Positions 23,893 to 30,548 of a stretch of 64,000 bases of DNA are shown one piece after another. The translations under genes and the position numbers were made by a program. The notes under the pieces were generated by a model. It was given only the letters and a program-made list of their open reading frames with translations, made no database searches and was not told where the DNA came from. The DNA is from Tepidiformaceae bacterium (GTDB taxonomy: Bacteria; Chloroflexota; Dehalococcoidia; Tepidiformales; Tepidiformaceae). Location: NCBI GenBank assembly GCA_958295975.1, contig OY282446.1, positions 124,001 to 188,000 on the forward strand. Direction: 5' to 3'. The stretch's first letter is position 1, and each line of letters starts with the position of its first letter.

Positions 23893-24147
23893 TCAGGAGA
23901 CCTGGCCCACGACCCAGAGCATGGCGTAGAGCACGAGGATCACGATCAGCGGGCTGAGGTCGAAGCCGCCCATGCTAGGCAGGCGGCGGCGCACCGGCTC
24001 GATCAGCGGGTCCGTGATCTGGTGCACGATGCGGCGGAAGGGGTTGGACGGCGAGACCGGGAACCAGCTGAGCACGGCGCGCGCCAGCGTGGCCAGGATG
24101 AGCAGGTAGAGGAAGGCGCGGAAGACGGCGGCGATCTGGTCGTTCAC
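23893..24147 (-). CDS. YggT family membrane protein
   Basis: The 84-residue protein has two hydrophobic helices around a conserved loop, SWFPVSPSNPFRRIVHQITDP, with the second half ending VLYAMLWVVGQVS. YggT proteins sit in the membrane and commonly lie beside proC and yggS, as here; their role is unclear, with links to cell-envelope or osmotic functions. GTG at 24147 has GGGAGG nine bases upstream and lies five bases after the proC stop. Confidence 0.88.
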   Translation of the reverse strand: MNDQIAAVFRAFLYLLILATLARAVLSWFPVSPSNPFRRIVHQITDPLIEPVRRRLPSMGGFDLSPLIVILVLYAMLWVVGQVS

Positions 24148-24151
24148 GGCT

Positions 24152-24946
24152 TCAGCCTCCCTCGCCCAGTTCGCGCGAGCGCGCATGGGCGGCGCGCACG
24201 CAGGCGGCCAGCAGCTCGCGGAAGCCGCCGCGTTCGAGTTCGCGCAGGCCCGCCGCCGTGGTGCCGCCGGGCGAGGTGACGCGCTCCCGCAGCTCGGCGG
24301 GCGAACGCTCGCTCCGCAGCGCGTAGGCGGCGGATCCGGCCAGCGTGCGCAGCGTGAGCGTGCGCGCCTGTTCGCGCGTCAGGCCGATGGCCTCGCCCGC
24401 GTCAATCAGCGCCTCGGTGAAGAGGAAGACGTAGGCGGGGCCGCTGCCGCTGAGGGCCGTGGCCATGTCGAGCGCGGCCTCTTCCCCCACCTCGAGCTCG
24501 TGCCCGATGGCCCCCAGCAGGGCGCGCACGGTCTCCCGCTGCGAGGCGTCCACCTCCGCCGTGGCCGTCCACACGCTCATGCCCTCGTTCACGGCGGCGG
24601 GCGTGTTGGGCATGACGCGCACGATGCGGCGGTGGGCGAAGCGTTCGGCCAGCGCGGCCATGCGCACGCCCGCCATGACCGACACCAGCAGGGCCCCGCC
24701 GTCGAGGCGGGCGTCGATGCGCGCGTACTCGCCGGGCTTGACCGCCAGCAGCACGAGGCTCGCGCCGCGCGCCGCCTCCGCGGCTTCGGCGACGGTGGCC
24801 ACGCCGTAGCGCTCGGCCAGCGCCGCGCGGCGGTCGGGAAGCTGTTCGACGACGGTCGTCTCGCCGCGGGCCAGCACGCCGCGCGCGAGCGCGCCCGCGA
24901 GGATGGCCTCGCCCATGACGCCGCCGCCCACGATGACCACCGTCAC
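24152..24946 (-). CDS. proC: pyrroline-5-carboxylate reductase
   Basis: The 264-residue enzyme performs the last step of proline synthesis with NAD(P)H. It has the Rossmann start VIVGGGVMGEAILAG, the LLAVKPGEYARI segment, VMPNTPAAVNEGMS, and the dimerisation block ALSGSGPAYVFLFTEALIDAG followed by VTSPGGTTAAGL. The GTG start overlaps the yggS stop by four bases. It sits in the widely conserved yggS-proC-yggT order. Confidence 0.95.
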   Translation of the reverse strand: MTVVIVGGGVMGEAILAGALARGVLARGETTVVEQLPDRRAALAERYGVATVAEAAEAARGASLVLLAVKPGEYARIDARLDGGALLVSVMAGVRMAALAERFAHRRIVRVMPNTPAAVNEGMSVWTATAEVDASQRETVRALLGAIGHELEVGEEAALDMATALSGSGPAYVFLFTEALIDAGEAIGLTREQARTLTLRTLAGSAAYALRSERSPAELRERVTSPGGTTAAGLRELERGGFRELLAACVRAAHARSRELGEGG

Positions 24947-25623
24947 CGCGCGCGCTCCCCGAAGAGGGCGCGTCCGGCGCGCACGAAGGTGGCCCCCTCC
25001 TCGACGGCCGCGTCGAGGTCGTTGGTCATGCCCATGGAGAGGTCGGGCAGCTCGAAGCGGGCGGCGAGCTCGCGCAGGGCGCGGAACGCGGGCCGCACCT
25101 CCTCCGCGTCGCGGGAGAGGGGCGCGATCGTCATGAGGCCGCGCAGGCGCAGGCGCTCCGCCGCGCGCGCGGCCTCCACCAGCGCGCCCAGCCACTGCGG
25201 CGGGACGCCGCCCTTCTGTTCCTCGCCCACGACGTTGACCTGCAGGAACACGTCGCGGGGCGCGGGGGCCGCGGCGTCGAGCCTCACCAGCAGGCGCGCG
25301 GAATCGACGGAGTGGATGGCCTCGAAGGCCCCCGCGACGGCGCGCGCCTTGTTCGATTGCAGCGTGCCCACGAAGTGCCAGCGGGCCTCGACGCCCGCGG
25401 CCCGCGCCGCCTCGATCTTGGGCAGCGCCTCCTGCACGCGGTTCTCGCCGAAGTGCCCGACGCCGGCCTCGAAGGCGGCGCGCACGGCCTCGGCGGAGTG
25501 GCCCTTGCTGACGGCGACGAGCGTGACGGCGGCGGGGTCGCGGCGCGCGCGGTCGCAGGCGGCGGCGATGCGCTCGCGCAGGCGGGCCAGGCGTGCGGCC
25601 ACCTCGGTCGCAGGCGCATTCAT
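24943..25623 (-). CDS. YggS family PLP homeostasis protein
   Basis: The 226-residue alanine-racemase-fold protein binds pyridoxal phosphate through Lys40 in TLVAVSKGHSAE. Other family blocks are HFGENRVQEALPK, WHFVGTLQSNKAR, GLMTIAP and LSMGMTNDLDAAVEEGATFVR (the last with a phosphate-binding role). Relatives buffer PLP and keep amino acid pools in balance rather than acting as enzymes. TAGAAT sits six bases before the ATG. Confidence 0.94.
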   Translation of the reverse strand: MNAPATEVAARLARLRERIAAACDRARRDPAAVTLVAVSKGHSAEAVRAAFEAGVGHFGENRVQEALPKIEAARAAGVEARWHFVGTLQSNKARAVAGAFEAIHSVDSARLLVRLDAAAPAPRDVFLQVNVVGEEQKGGVPPQWLGALVEAARAAERLRLRGLMTIAPLSRDAEEVRPAFRALRELAARFELPDLSMGMTNDLDAAVEEGATFVRAGRALFGERAR

Positions 25624-25629
25624 GCCCCG

Positions 25630-25635
25630 ATTCTA
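25630..25635 (-). promoter_or_regulatory. -10 box of yggS-proC-yggT
   Basis: TAGAAT on the reverse strand followed by CGGGGC and ATG 25623; leaderless-type spacing of six bases. Confidence 0.55.
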
Positions 25636-25686
25636 CCCGCGCGCGGGGGGCGCGGGCGCGGCTGGCCAGCGGTCACGCCGCCGCCG

Positions 25687-28092
25687 TCAGCCGCACTTGG
25701 TGTAGCCGCAGCCGCGGCAGAGCAGGCAGCCCTCGCCGTAGTAGAGGACGGCACCGCAGTCGGGGCAGCCCACGCCGCTGGCGACCATGTCGGCGTGGGC
25801 GAGGGCGGGCTCGTCCACGCCGCGGCTCGCGGCCACCTCGTGGGGGGCGATGAGCGTGGGCTGCGCACCCGCCTCGCGGTCGCCGAACTTCAGCTCCAGC
25901 CAGCGGAAGATGTAGTCGATGATGCTGGTGGCGATGGGGATGCGGGGGTTGCCGGTGGGGCCGCTGGGCTCGAAGCGGCTGCCCTGCAGCTTGCTCGCCA
26001 GCACGGAGACGGGCACGCCGAACTGCAGCGCGTAGCTGGTGAGCATGGCCATCGTGTCCATGAGCGCCATCACCGTGGAGCCCTGCTTGCTCACGTTCAC
26101 GAAGAGCTCGCCCGGGGCGCCGTCCTCGAAGAGGCCGACGGTCATGTAGCCCTCCAGCTCGCCCACGCGGAACTTGTGCGTGATGGAGCTGCGTTCGTCG
26201 GGCAGGCGGCGGCGCACGGGGTGGCCGCGCTCGGCCACGAGCGCCTCGGCGGCGGCCACGGCCTCGGCGGCGGCCTCTTCCGCCGCGCCCTCGCCCGCGT
26301 GCTTCAGCACCTGCAGGTCGCGCGAGCCGTCGCGGTAGATGGTGATGCCCTTGCAGCCCGTGTCCCAGGCCAGGCGGTAGGCGCGCGCCACGTCCTCGGC
26401 GGTGGCCTCCCTGGGGAAGTTGATCGTCTTGGAGACGGCGTTGTCGGTGCCTTCCTGGAAGGCCGCCTGCATGCGCACGTGCGCCTCGGGGGCGATGTCG
26501 TGGGCGGTCACGAACACCTCCTTCGCCCAGTCGGGAACCTCGGCGCGGTCGGCGAGATGGCCCCCGCGGGCGAGGAAGTCGATGAGCGCGTCGCTGAAGA
26601 AGCCCTCCTCGCGGGAGACGCGCGCGAAGTGCTCGTTCACCTCGTTCAGCTCGGTGCGCTTGCCCGGGTCGTCCCGGTCCAGGTAGTGGGAGCGCACGAA
26701 GGCGAGGGCGAAGACGGGCTCCACGCCGCCGGAGCAGTTGGCGATGATGCTGAGCGTGCCCGTGGGCGCGATGGTGGTGCGCGTGGCGTTGCGCATGGGC
26801 CGGGGGCCCTCGGCGCCGCCCGGCCCGTAGATCGACTGCGCCCATTCGGGGAACGTGCCGCGCAGGGCGGCCAGCTGGCTGGAGGCCTCGTCGGCCTCGC
26901 GCTGGATGAAGCCCATCACCTCGCGCGCCAGCGAGAGCGCCTGCGCGGAGTCGTAGGGGATGCGCAGGTCGAGCAGCAGGTCCGCCCAGCCCATCACCCC
27001 CAGGCCGATGCGGCGGATGGCGCGCGAGGTCTCCTCGATCTCCTCGATCGGGTAGCGGTTCATCTCGATCACGTTGTCGAGCAGGTGCACGCAGCGGCGC
27101 ACGACGGCGCCGAGCCGCCCGAAATCGAGCGCGCGCGCGCCCGGCGCTCCGGCGGCGAAGCGGGCGAGGTTGATCGAGCCGAGGTTGCAGGAGTCGTGGG
27201 CGTAGAGGGGCTGCTCGCCGCAGGGGTTGGTCGATTCAATGGGCCCGCGCGCGCGCACGGGGTTGGCGCGTCCGGCGTTGATGCGGTCGATGAAGATGAC
27301 GCCGGGGTCGCCGTTCCGCCAGGCGTTCCCGACCAGCATGTCCCAGACCTCGCGGGCGTCGCGCCGCGCCACCGTCTCGCCGGACTTGGGGTTGACGAGG
27401 TCGTACTCGCCGCCCGCGTCCAGCGCCTCCATGAAGGCGTCGGTGACGGCCACGCTGATGTTGAAGTTGGTGAGCGTGGTCATGTCCGCCTTCATGGCGA
27501 TGAACTGCTCGATGTCGGGGTGGTCGACGCTCAGGATGCCCATGTTGGCCCCGCGGCGGGTGCCGCCCTGCTTGATGGCCTCCGTGGCCGAATCGAAGAC
27601 GGTCATGAAGGAGACGGGGCCGCTGGCCACGCCCATGGTGCTGCGCACGCGGTCGTGGGCGGGGCGCAGGCGCGAGAAGGCGAAGCCCGTGCCCCCGCCC
27701 GATTTGTGGATGACGGCGGTATCGCGGATGGCCTTGAAGATGCCGTCGATGGAATCGGGCACGGGCAGCACGAAGCAGGCGGAGAGCTGCTGCAGATCGC
27801 GCCCCGCGTTCACCAGCGTGGGCGAGTTCGGCAGGAATTCCAGCGAGGCCAGCAGGCGGTAGAAATCCTCCTCGGCAGCGGCGCGATCGTCCTCCACGCC
27901 CCCGAAGCGCAGCTCCGCCTGCGAGAGGTTGCGCGCCACGCGGCGGAAGCACTGGTCGGGCGTCTCCACGGGATCGCCCGCGTCGTCGCGCGCGACGATG
28001 CGGCGCTCCATGACCACGACCGCGTTCTCCGAAAGGGGAACGGGCGTAAATCCGGCGGCGCTTTCGGGAGCGGGATCGGACGTGATGACCAT
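25687..28092 (-). CDS. nrdJ: class II (B12-dependent) ribonucleoside-diphosphate reductase
   Basis: The 801-residue enzyme makes deoxyribonucleotides using adenosylcobalamin as radical source, so it works with or without oxygen. Visible features are the first redox cysteine in LSACFVLP (Cys106), the active-site loop ESTNPCGEQPL (Cys291, Glu293), SCNLGSINLA and the PTGTLSIIANCSGGVEP block. The C-terminal tail is a zinc-ribbon-like CPDCG...CLLCRGCGYTKCG that re-reduces the active site. There is no ATP-cone at the N terminus, so activity control by dATP is unlikely at that site. AGGAGG lies nine bases before the ATG. nrdR precedes it on the same strand. Confidence 0.96.
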   Translation of the reverse strand: MVITSDPAPESAAGFTPVPLSENAVVVMERRIVARDDAGDPVETPDQCFRRVARNLSQAELRFGGVEDDRAAAEEDFYRLLASLEFLPNSPTLVNAGRDLQQLSACFVLPVPDSIDGIFKAIRDTAVIHKSGGGTGFAFSRLRPAHDRVRSTMGVASGPVSFMTVFDSATEAIKQGGTRRGANMGILSVDHPDIEQFIAMKADMTTLTNFNISVAVTDAFMEALDAGGEYDLVNPKSGETVARRDAREVWDMLVGNAWRNGDPGVIFIDRINAGRANPVRARGPIESTNPCGEQPLYAHDSCNLGSINLARFAAGAPGARALDFGRLGAVVRRCVHLLDNVIEMNRYPIEEIEETSRAIRRIGLGVMGWADLLLDLRIPYDSAQALSLAREVMGFIQREADEASSQLAALRGTFPEWAQSIYGPGGAEGPRPMRNATRTTIAPTGTLSIIANCSGGVEPVFALAFVRSHYLDRDDPGKRTELNEVNEHFARVSREEGFFSDALIDFLARGGHLADRAEVPDWAKEVFVTAHDIAPEAHVRMQAAFQEGTDNAVSKTINFPREATAEDVARAYRLAWDTGCKGITIYRDGSRDLQVLKHAGEGAAEEAAAEAVAAAEALVAERGHPVRRRLPDERSSITHKFRVGELEGYMTVGLFEDGAPGELFVNVSKQGSTVMALMDTMAMLTSYALQFGVPVSVLASKLQGSRFEPSGPTGNPRIPIATSIIDYIFRWLELKFGDREAGAQPTLIAPHEVAASRGVDEPALAHADMVASGVGCPDCGAVLYYGEGCLLCRGCGYTKCG

Positions 28093-28101
28093 GCGTAGAG
28101 T

Positions 28102-28107
28102 CCTCCT
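28102..28107 (-). promoter_or_regulatory. nrdJ ribosome-binding site
   Basis: AGGAGG on the reverse strand, nine bases before the nrdJ ATG. It decides the start over nearby in-frame alternatives and contrasts with the leaderless-type starts elsewhere. Confidence 0.6.
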
Positions 28108-28112
28108 GAATT

Positions 28113-28142
28113 ATGGTCATACTTATGACAATCATGGTCATA
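28113..28142 (-). promoter_or_regulatory. triple operator-like repeat upstream of nrdJ
   Basis: ATGGTCATA occurs at 28113-28121 and 28134-28142, 21 bases (two helical turns) apart, with an inverted copy TATGACAAT between them at 28124-28132. Adjacent halves form dyads such as GTCATA-CT-TATGAC. The block does not match the NrdR box. A TATTAT -10-like sequence lies upstream at 28160-28155, so the repeats could sit just after the transcription start, where a bound repressor would block elongation. The regulator is unknown. Confidence 0.5.
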
Positions 28143-28154
28143 CCTAACAGTCCG

Positions 28155-28160
28155 ATAATA
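28155..28160 (-). promoter_or_regulatory. possible -10 box of nrdJ
   Basis: TATTAT on the reverse strand, about 63 bases from the nrdJ ATG. No convincing -35 element is seen, so this is a weak candidate. Confidence 0.3.
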
Positions 28161-28233
28161 CCCAGCAGAAGTTCGGGGGCGCCCCAGTCGCGGCGCACGG
28201 CCCGGCATGCAAACGGCCATGCCCGCCACCGTC

Positions 28234-28788
28234 CTATCCCACCGACCGCACGAGCGGAACGGGTTCGGATGAATCACGGGGCGACTTGCCGCCCGCATTC
28301 GGGAGGGAGAGCTGGAGCGTGCGTTCCTCGATCGAGGGCTCGCGCCCCTCGTCCAGCGCCGCCAGCGCATCCTTGAGCGAATCGAGGTCCGTGAAGGCGC
28401 GGTAGACGGAGGCGAAGCGGATGTAGGCGATGTGGTCGAGGCGGCGGAGGGCGTCCATGGCCAGCTCGCCGATGCGGGCGGAGGGGGCCTCGGCTCCCCC
28501 ATCGCGCGTGAGGCGCGACTCGATGTCGGCGGCCACGGCGTCGAGCTGGCCCGCGGAGACGGCGCGCTTGGCGCAGGCCGCGCGCAGCCCCGCGAGCAGC
28601 TTGCCGCGGTCGAAGTCCTCGCGGCGATCGTCCTTCTTCACCACCTGGAGCGTGGAGCGCTGCACCGTTTCGAGCGTGGTGAAGCGCTCGCCGCAGCTGG
28701 CGCATTCGCGGCGGCGGCGCACGGCGCTGTCCGTGCCGCGGCTGTCCGTCACGCGGGAGTTGTCGGAGCGGCAGAAGGGACAGCGCAT
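28234..28788 (-). CDS. nrdR: transcriptional repressor NrdR
   Basis: The 184-residue protein starts with a zinc ribbon (Cys3, Cys6, Cys29, Cys32: MRCPFCRSDN and ECASCGERF) and continues with an ATP-cone (VVKKDDRREDFDRGKLLAGLRAAC to about residue 140). NrdR senses the ATP/dATP balance and represses ribonucleotide reductase genes. The tail after residue 150 is longer than in many homologues and ends PVPLVRSVG. It lies directly upstream of nrdJ, and two NrdR-box-like sites overlap its own promoter region, so autoregulation is likely. Confidence 0.96.
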   Translation of the reverse strand: MRCPFCRSDNSRVTDSRGTDSAVRRRRECASCGERFTTLETVQRSTLQVVKKDDRREDFDRGKLLAGLRAACAKRAVSAGQLDAVAADIESRLTRDGGAEAPSARIGELAMDALRRLDHIAYIRFASVYRAFTDLDSLKDALAALDEGREPSIEERTLQLSLPNAGGKSPRDSSEPVPLVRSVG

Positions 28789-28794
28789 CGGGAT

Positions 28795-28822
28795 ATTCTA
28801 GGGATCGATCAAAGCCTGTCAA
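28795..28822 (-). promoter_or_regulatory. nrdR promoter, leaderless, consensus -35
   Basis: On the reverse strand TTGACA (28822-28817) is followed after 16 bases by TAGAAT (28800-28795), and the nrdR ATG comes six bases later. This is the most consensus-like promoter in the window. The -35 element forms one end of an NrdR-box-like site. Confidence 0.65.
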
Positions 28823-28832
28823 TATCTTGTGT
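28817..28832. promoter_or_regulatory. NrdR box 1
   Basis: TGTCAATATCTTGTGT matches the published NrdR-box consensus (ACACTATATATAGTGT-type) at about 12 of 16 positions. It overlaps the -35 element of nrdR. Confidence 0.55.
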
Positions 28833-28848
28833 GGAATTATCATTCACC

Positions 28849-28864
28849 CTACAAGATATTGACA
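28849..28864. promoter_or_regulatory. NrdR box 2
   Basis: CTACAAGATATTGACA is the inverted partner of box 1; the core ACAAGATATTG is an exact reverse complement of CAATATCTTGT. Centre-to-centre distance is 32 bases, about three helical turns, which is the spacing known for paired NrdR boxes. Confidence 0.55.
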
Positions 28865-28886
28865 ACCTAGGACGACAACCTAGGAC
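28861..28886. repeat. perfect 13-bp tandem repeat
   Basis: GACAACCTAGGAC occurs twice without a gap, at 28861-28873 and 28874-28886, starting inside NrdR box 2. Each copy holds the palindrome CCTAGG. It lies in the AT-rich island upstream of nrdR; no function is known. Confidence 0.7.
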
Positions 28887-28892
28887 ATTGAT

Positions 28893-28936
28893 AAGGAGGA
28901 ATTTATGTGAAGCTGGATTCGGGATTCCAGGACTAG
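28893..28936 (+). other. strong forward ribosome-binding site with minimal reading frames
   Basis: AAGGAGG at 28893-28899 is followed after five bases by ATG and immediately TGA (28905-28910), a start-stop. Alternatively GTG at 28907 opens a nine-codon frame (MKLDSGFQD) ending at 28936, across the stop of the opposite-strand gene. A forward TTGACA lies at 28859-28864. No downstream forward gene exists to explain these signals. Confidence 0.3.
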
Positions 28937-29295
28937 CGGCGGCGCGCTTCGTGGAACTGGCATGCCTCCGTGTCCGGCCAGGGCGAGAACACGCCGCTGC
29001 CGGGATGGAGGCACCGCCCGCGCCCGGCGTCGTCGTCGGGGATGAATTCGCGGCACTCCCCGCACCGCAGCCGCGCACGGGCGCGGGGCCCGTCCCCATC
29101 CCCGTCGCGCAGGCGGCCAAGCAGATCGCGCGGGTCGGTCTCCTCGCGCCAGCCAGGCGCGGGCGGAAGGGCGGGGAAGGGGGGACTTTCGCGGACGCGG
29201 CGGCGGATGCGTTCCCCGGAGCGGCGCAGGGCCTCCGCGCCCACGCCCTCGCGATCCCGCCCGCGGCGGCGCTTGCGGCCCTTGCGACGACCCAT
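28933..29295 (-). CDS. basic hypothetical protein with C-terminal cysteine cluster
   Basis: A 120-residue protein whose first 35 residues are almost all Arg, Lys, Gly and Glu (MGRRKGRKRRRGRDREG), suggesting nucleic-acid contact or disorder. The end holds four cysteines in RCGECREFIP, RCLHPGS and EACQFHEA, plus His residues, consistent with a small metal-binding site. Its ATG overlaps the ogt stop by one base (TGATG), so it is coupled to ogt. No family was recognised. Confidence 0.6.
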   Translation of the reverse strand: MGRRKGRKRRRGRDREGVGAEALRRSGERIRRRVRESPPFPALPPAPGWREETDPRDLLGRLRDGDGDGPRARARLRCGECREFIPDDDAGRGRCLHPGSGVFSPWPDTEACQFHEARRR

Positions 29296-29819
29296 CAGAG
29301 CAGCCGCCCGCCGCCCGTCTCGATCTCCAGCAGGGCGCGCTTCGTTCCGATGCCGCCGGCGAAGCCCGTGAGCGCGCCGTTCGCTCCCACCACGCGGTGG
29401 CAGGGCACGAGCACGGGCGCGGGGTTGCGCGCGGCGGCGGCGCCCACGGCGCGGGCCGCGCCGGGCCGCCCGATGCGCTCCGCGACGGCGCCGTAGGTGC
29501 GCGTCTCCCCGTGCGGGATGCGGACGAGCGCCTCCCACACGAGCCGCTGGAACTCGCTGCCGCGCAGGTCGAGCGCCACGCCGAAGCGGCGGCGCTCCCC
29601 GCGGAAGTACTCGTCCAGCTCGCGCAGCGCCCGCTCGAGCCAGTCGACCGCGCGCGGGCCCGCCGCGCCAGCCTCGGCGGAGGCGGCGCGCGCGTCCCCG
29701 CCACCCCAGAGCACGGCGCGCACCCCGGCCGCGGAGGCGGCCACGGTGAGCGTCCCGATGGGGGTGGCGAGCGCGCGCACGGCGAGCGGCGCGTCCGGGG
29801 ACGGTTCCGGTTCGTTCAT
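29295..29819 (-). CDS. ogt: methylated-DNA-protein-cysteine methyltransferase
   Basis: The 174-residue suicide enzyme takes alkyl groups from O6-alkylguanine onto Cys140 in VLVPCHRVVG. The helix-turn-helix arginine finger region (RIPHGETRTYGAVAERIG, then ARAVGAAAARNP) and the C-terminal GFAGGIGTKRALLEIE are intact. The ATG at 29819 comes only eight bases after the CCA end of the tRNA-Arg gene, with no ribosome-binding site; TACCAT, which includes the tRNA CCA, sits seven bases before it. Symbol ogt is used for the single-domain form. Confidence 0.93.
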   Translation of the reverse strand: MNEPEPSPDAPLAVRALATPIGTLTVAASAAGVRAVLWGGGDARAASAEAGAAGPRAVDWLERALRELDEYFRGERRRFGVALDLRGSEFQRLVWEALVRIPHGETRTYGAVAERIGRPGAARAVGAAAARNPAPVLVPCHRVVGANGALTGFAGGIGTKRALLEIETGGGRLL

Positions 29820-29827
29820 GGGGGGAA

Positions 29828-29903
29828 TGGTACGCCAGAGAGGATTCGAACCTCTGACCTCTACCTCCGCAGGGTAGCGCTCTCTCCACTGAGCTACTGG
29901 CGC
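29828..29903 (-). tRNA. tRNA-Arg (anticodon GCG)
   Basis: A full cloverleaf is visible on the reverse strand: acceptor GCGCCAG with CTGGCGT, D-stem GCTC/GAGC, anticodon stem CTACC/GGTAG around loop CTGCGGA (anticodon GCG, codon CGC), and T-stem AGAGG/CCTCT around TTCGAAT. Discriminator A and CCA are encoded. Most bacteria read CGC with an inosine-modified ACG anticodon, so GCG is a less common choice. Confidence 0.93.
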
Positions 29904-29911
29904 ACGGGCGC

Positions 29912-29999
29912 TGGTGCCGAAGGTGAGATTTGAACTCACACGCCCACAAGGGGCACTACGCCCTGAACGTAGCGCGTCTGCCGGTTCCGCCACTTCGGC
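29912..29999 (-). tRNA. tRNA-Leu (anticodon CAG)
   Basis: Class II tRNA with acceptor GCCGAAG/CTTCGGC, anticodon stem CTACG/CGTAG around TTCAGGG (anticodon CAG, codon CUG), a long variable arm TGCCCCTTGTGGGCGT, T-loop TTCAAAT, and encoded CCA. It lies eight bases upstream of tRNA-Arg, so the two are probably one transcript. Confidence 0.94.
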
Positions 30000-30007
30000 C
30001 CGTCCCC

Positions 30008-30013
30008 ATTATC
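30008..30013 (-). promoter_or_regulatory. -10 box of the tRNA-Leu/tRNA-Arg unit
   Basis: GATAAT on the reverse strand lies eight bases before the mature 5' end of tRNA-Leu, implying a very short leader removed by RNase P. Confidence 0.5.
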
Positions 30014-30075
30014 GGCCCCCGCGCCCGCAGCTTCAACGCCCGGCGGCGGGAGTGGCGGCCCGCGCGCCGCTGCCC

Positions 30076-30081
30076 TAGACT
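30076..30081 (+). promoter_or_regulatory. -10 box of tRNA-Val
   Basis: TAGACT lies 14 bases before the mature 5' end of tRNA-Val. Confidence 0.5.
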
Positions 30082-30095
30082 CGCGGCACACGGTC

Positions 30096-30172
30096 GGGCG
30101 GTTAGCTCAGATGGTTAGAGCGCGTCGTTCACACCGACGAGGCCACTGGTTCGAGTCCAGTATCGCCCACCA
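30096..30172 (+). tRNA. tRNA-Val (anticodon CAC)
   Basis: Acceptor GGGCGGT/ATCGCCC, D-arm GCTC AGATGGTTA GAGC, anticodon stem CGTCG/CGACG around TTCACAC (anticodon CAC, codon GUG), T-stem ACTGG/CCAGT around TTCGAGT, and encoded ACCA. It is divergent from the tRNA-Leu gene. Confidence 0.94.
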
Positions 30173-30176
30173 GCGT

Positions 30177-30217
30177 CCCGCCCCATCGGGCAGCGGGCCT
30201 GCCCCCCGCGAGCGGGC
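30177..30217 (+). terminator. possible GC-rich terminator after tRNA-Val
   Basis: CCCGC at 30177-30181 can pair with GCGGG at 30193-30197, and a second hairpin CCCGC-GA-GCGGG lies at 30205-30216. Only weak T content (CTTGCGCCTTTG) follows, so this is a tentative call. Confidence 0.3.
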
Positions 30218-30237
30218 TTGCGCCTTTGTCACGCGGA

Positions 30238-30256
30238 TGTGTATTCTTCCTACACA
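30238..30256 (+). promoter_or_regulatory. dyad operator of toxin-antitoxin pair 2
   Basis: TGTGTA and TACACA flank TTCTTCC, a perfect six-base dyad. The right arm overlaps the likely -10 region (TACACA), with TTGTCA at 30226-30231 as a possible -35. The antitoxin ATG follows at 30276, so autorepression is a natural reading. Confidence 0.5.
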
Positions 30257-30275
30257 CTTCAGGAGGGACGACGCG

Positions 30276-30548
30276 ATGGCCAGGGTCCAGCTCGTGATGT
30301 CCGACGAGGACCGCGCCCGCTTCACCCATGAGGCGCGACGGGAGGGCATGTCCTTCAGCGCCTGGATGAGGGCCGCGGCGCGCGACCGGCTGGAAGCGCG
30401 GCGCGCCGAACCGTTCGCGTCGGTGGCGGAGCTCGAGGCGTTCTTCCGCGAGTGCGACGCGCGCAAGGGCGAGGGGCGGGAGCCCGACTGGGATGAGCAC
30501 CTGCGCATCATCGCGGAGTCGCGGAGCCGCGGGGCCGCGGATTCGTGA
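30276..30548 (+). CDS. antitoxin of a VapBC-type pair
   Basis: A 90-residue protein with a short strand MARVQLVMS followed by two helices (DEDRARFTHEARREG and SFSAWMRAAARDRLEAR), consistent with a ribbon-helix-helix DNA-binding domain, then an acidic C-terminal tail likely to bind the toxin. AGGAGGG lies eight bases before the ATG. The PIN toxin start overlaps its stop (GTGA). Confidence 0.75.
   Translation: MARVQLVMSDEDRARFTHEARREGMSFSAWMRAAARDRLEARRAEPFASVAELEAFFRECDARKGEGREPDWDEHLRIIAESRSRGAADS

Noticed and set aside
28100-28142. A possible leader peptide before nrdJ beginning MTMIVISMTIIQED.
   Set aside because: The peptide simply translates the repeated operator-like DNA and runs on into nrdJ in another frame without an early stop.
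28093-28233. A cobalamin riboswitch in front of the B12-dependent nrdJ.
   Set aside because: The interval is too short and lacks the B12-box sequence and multi-stem core.
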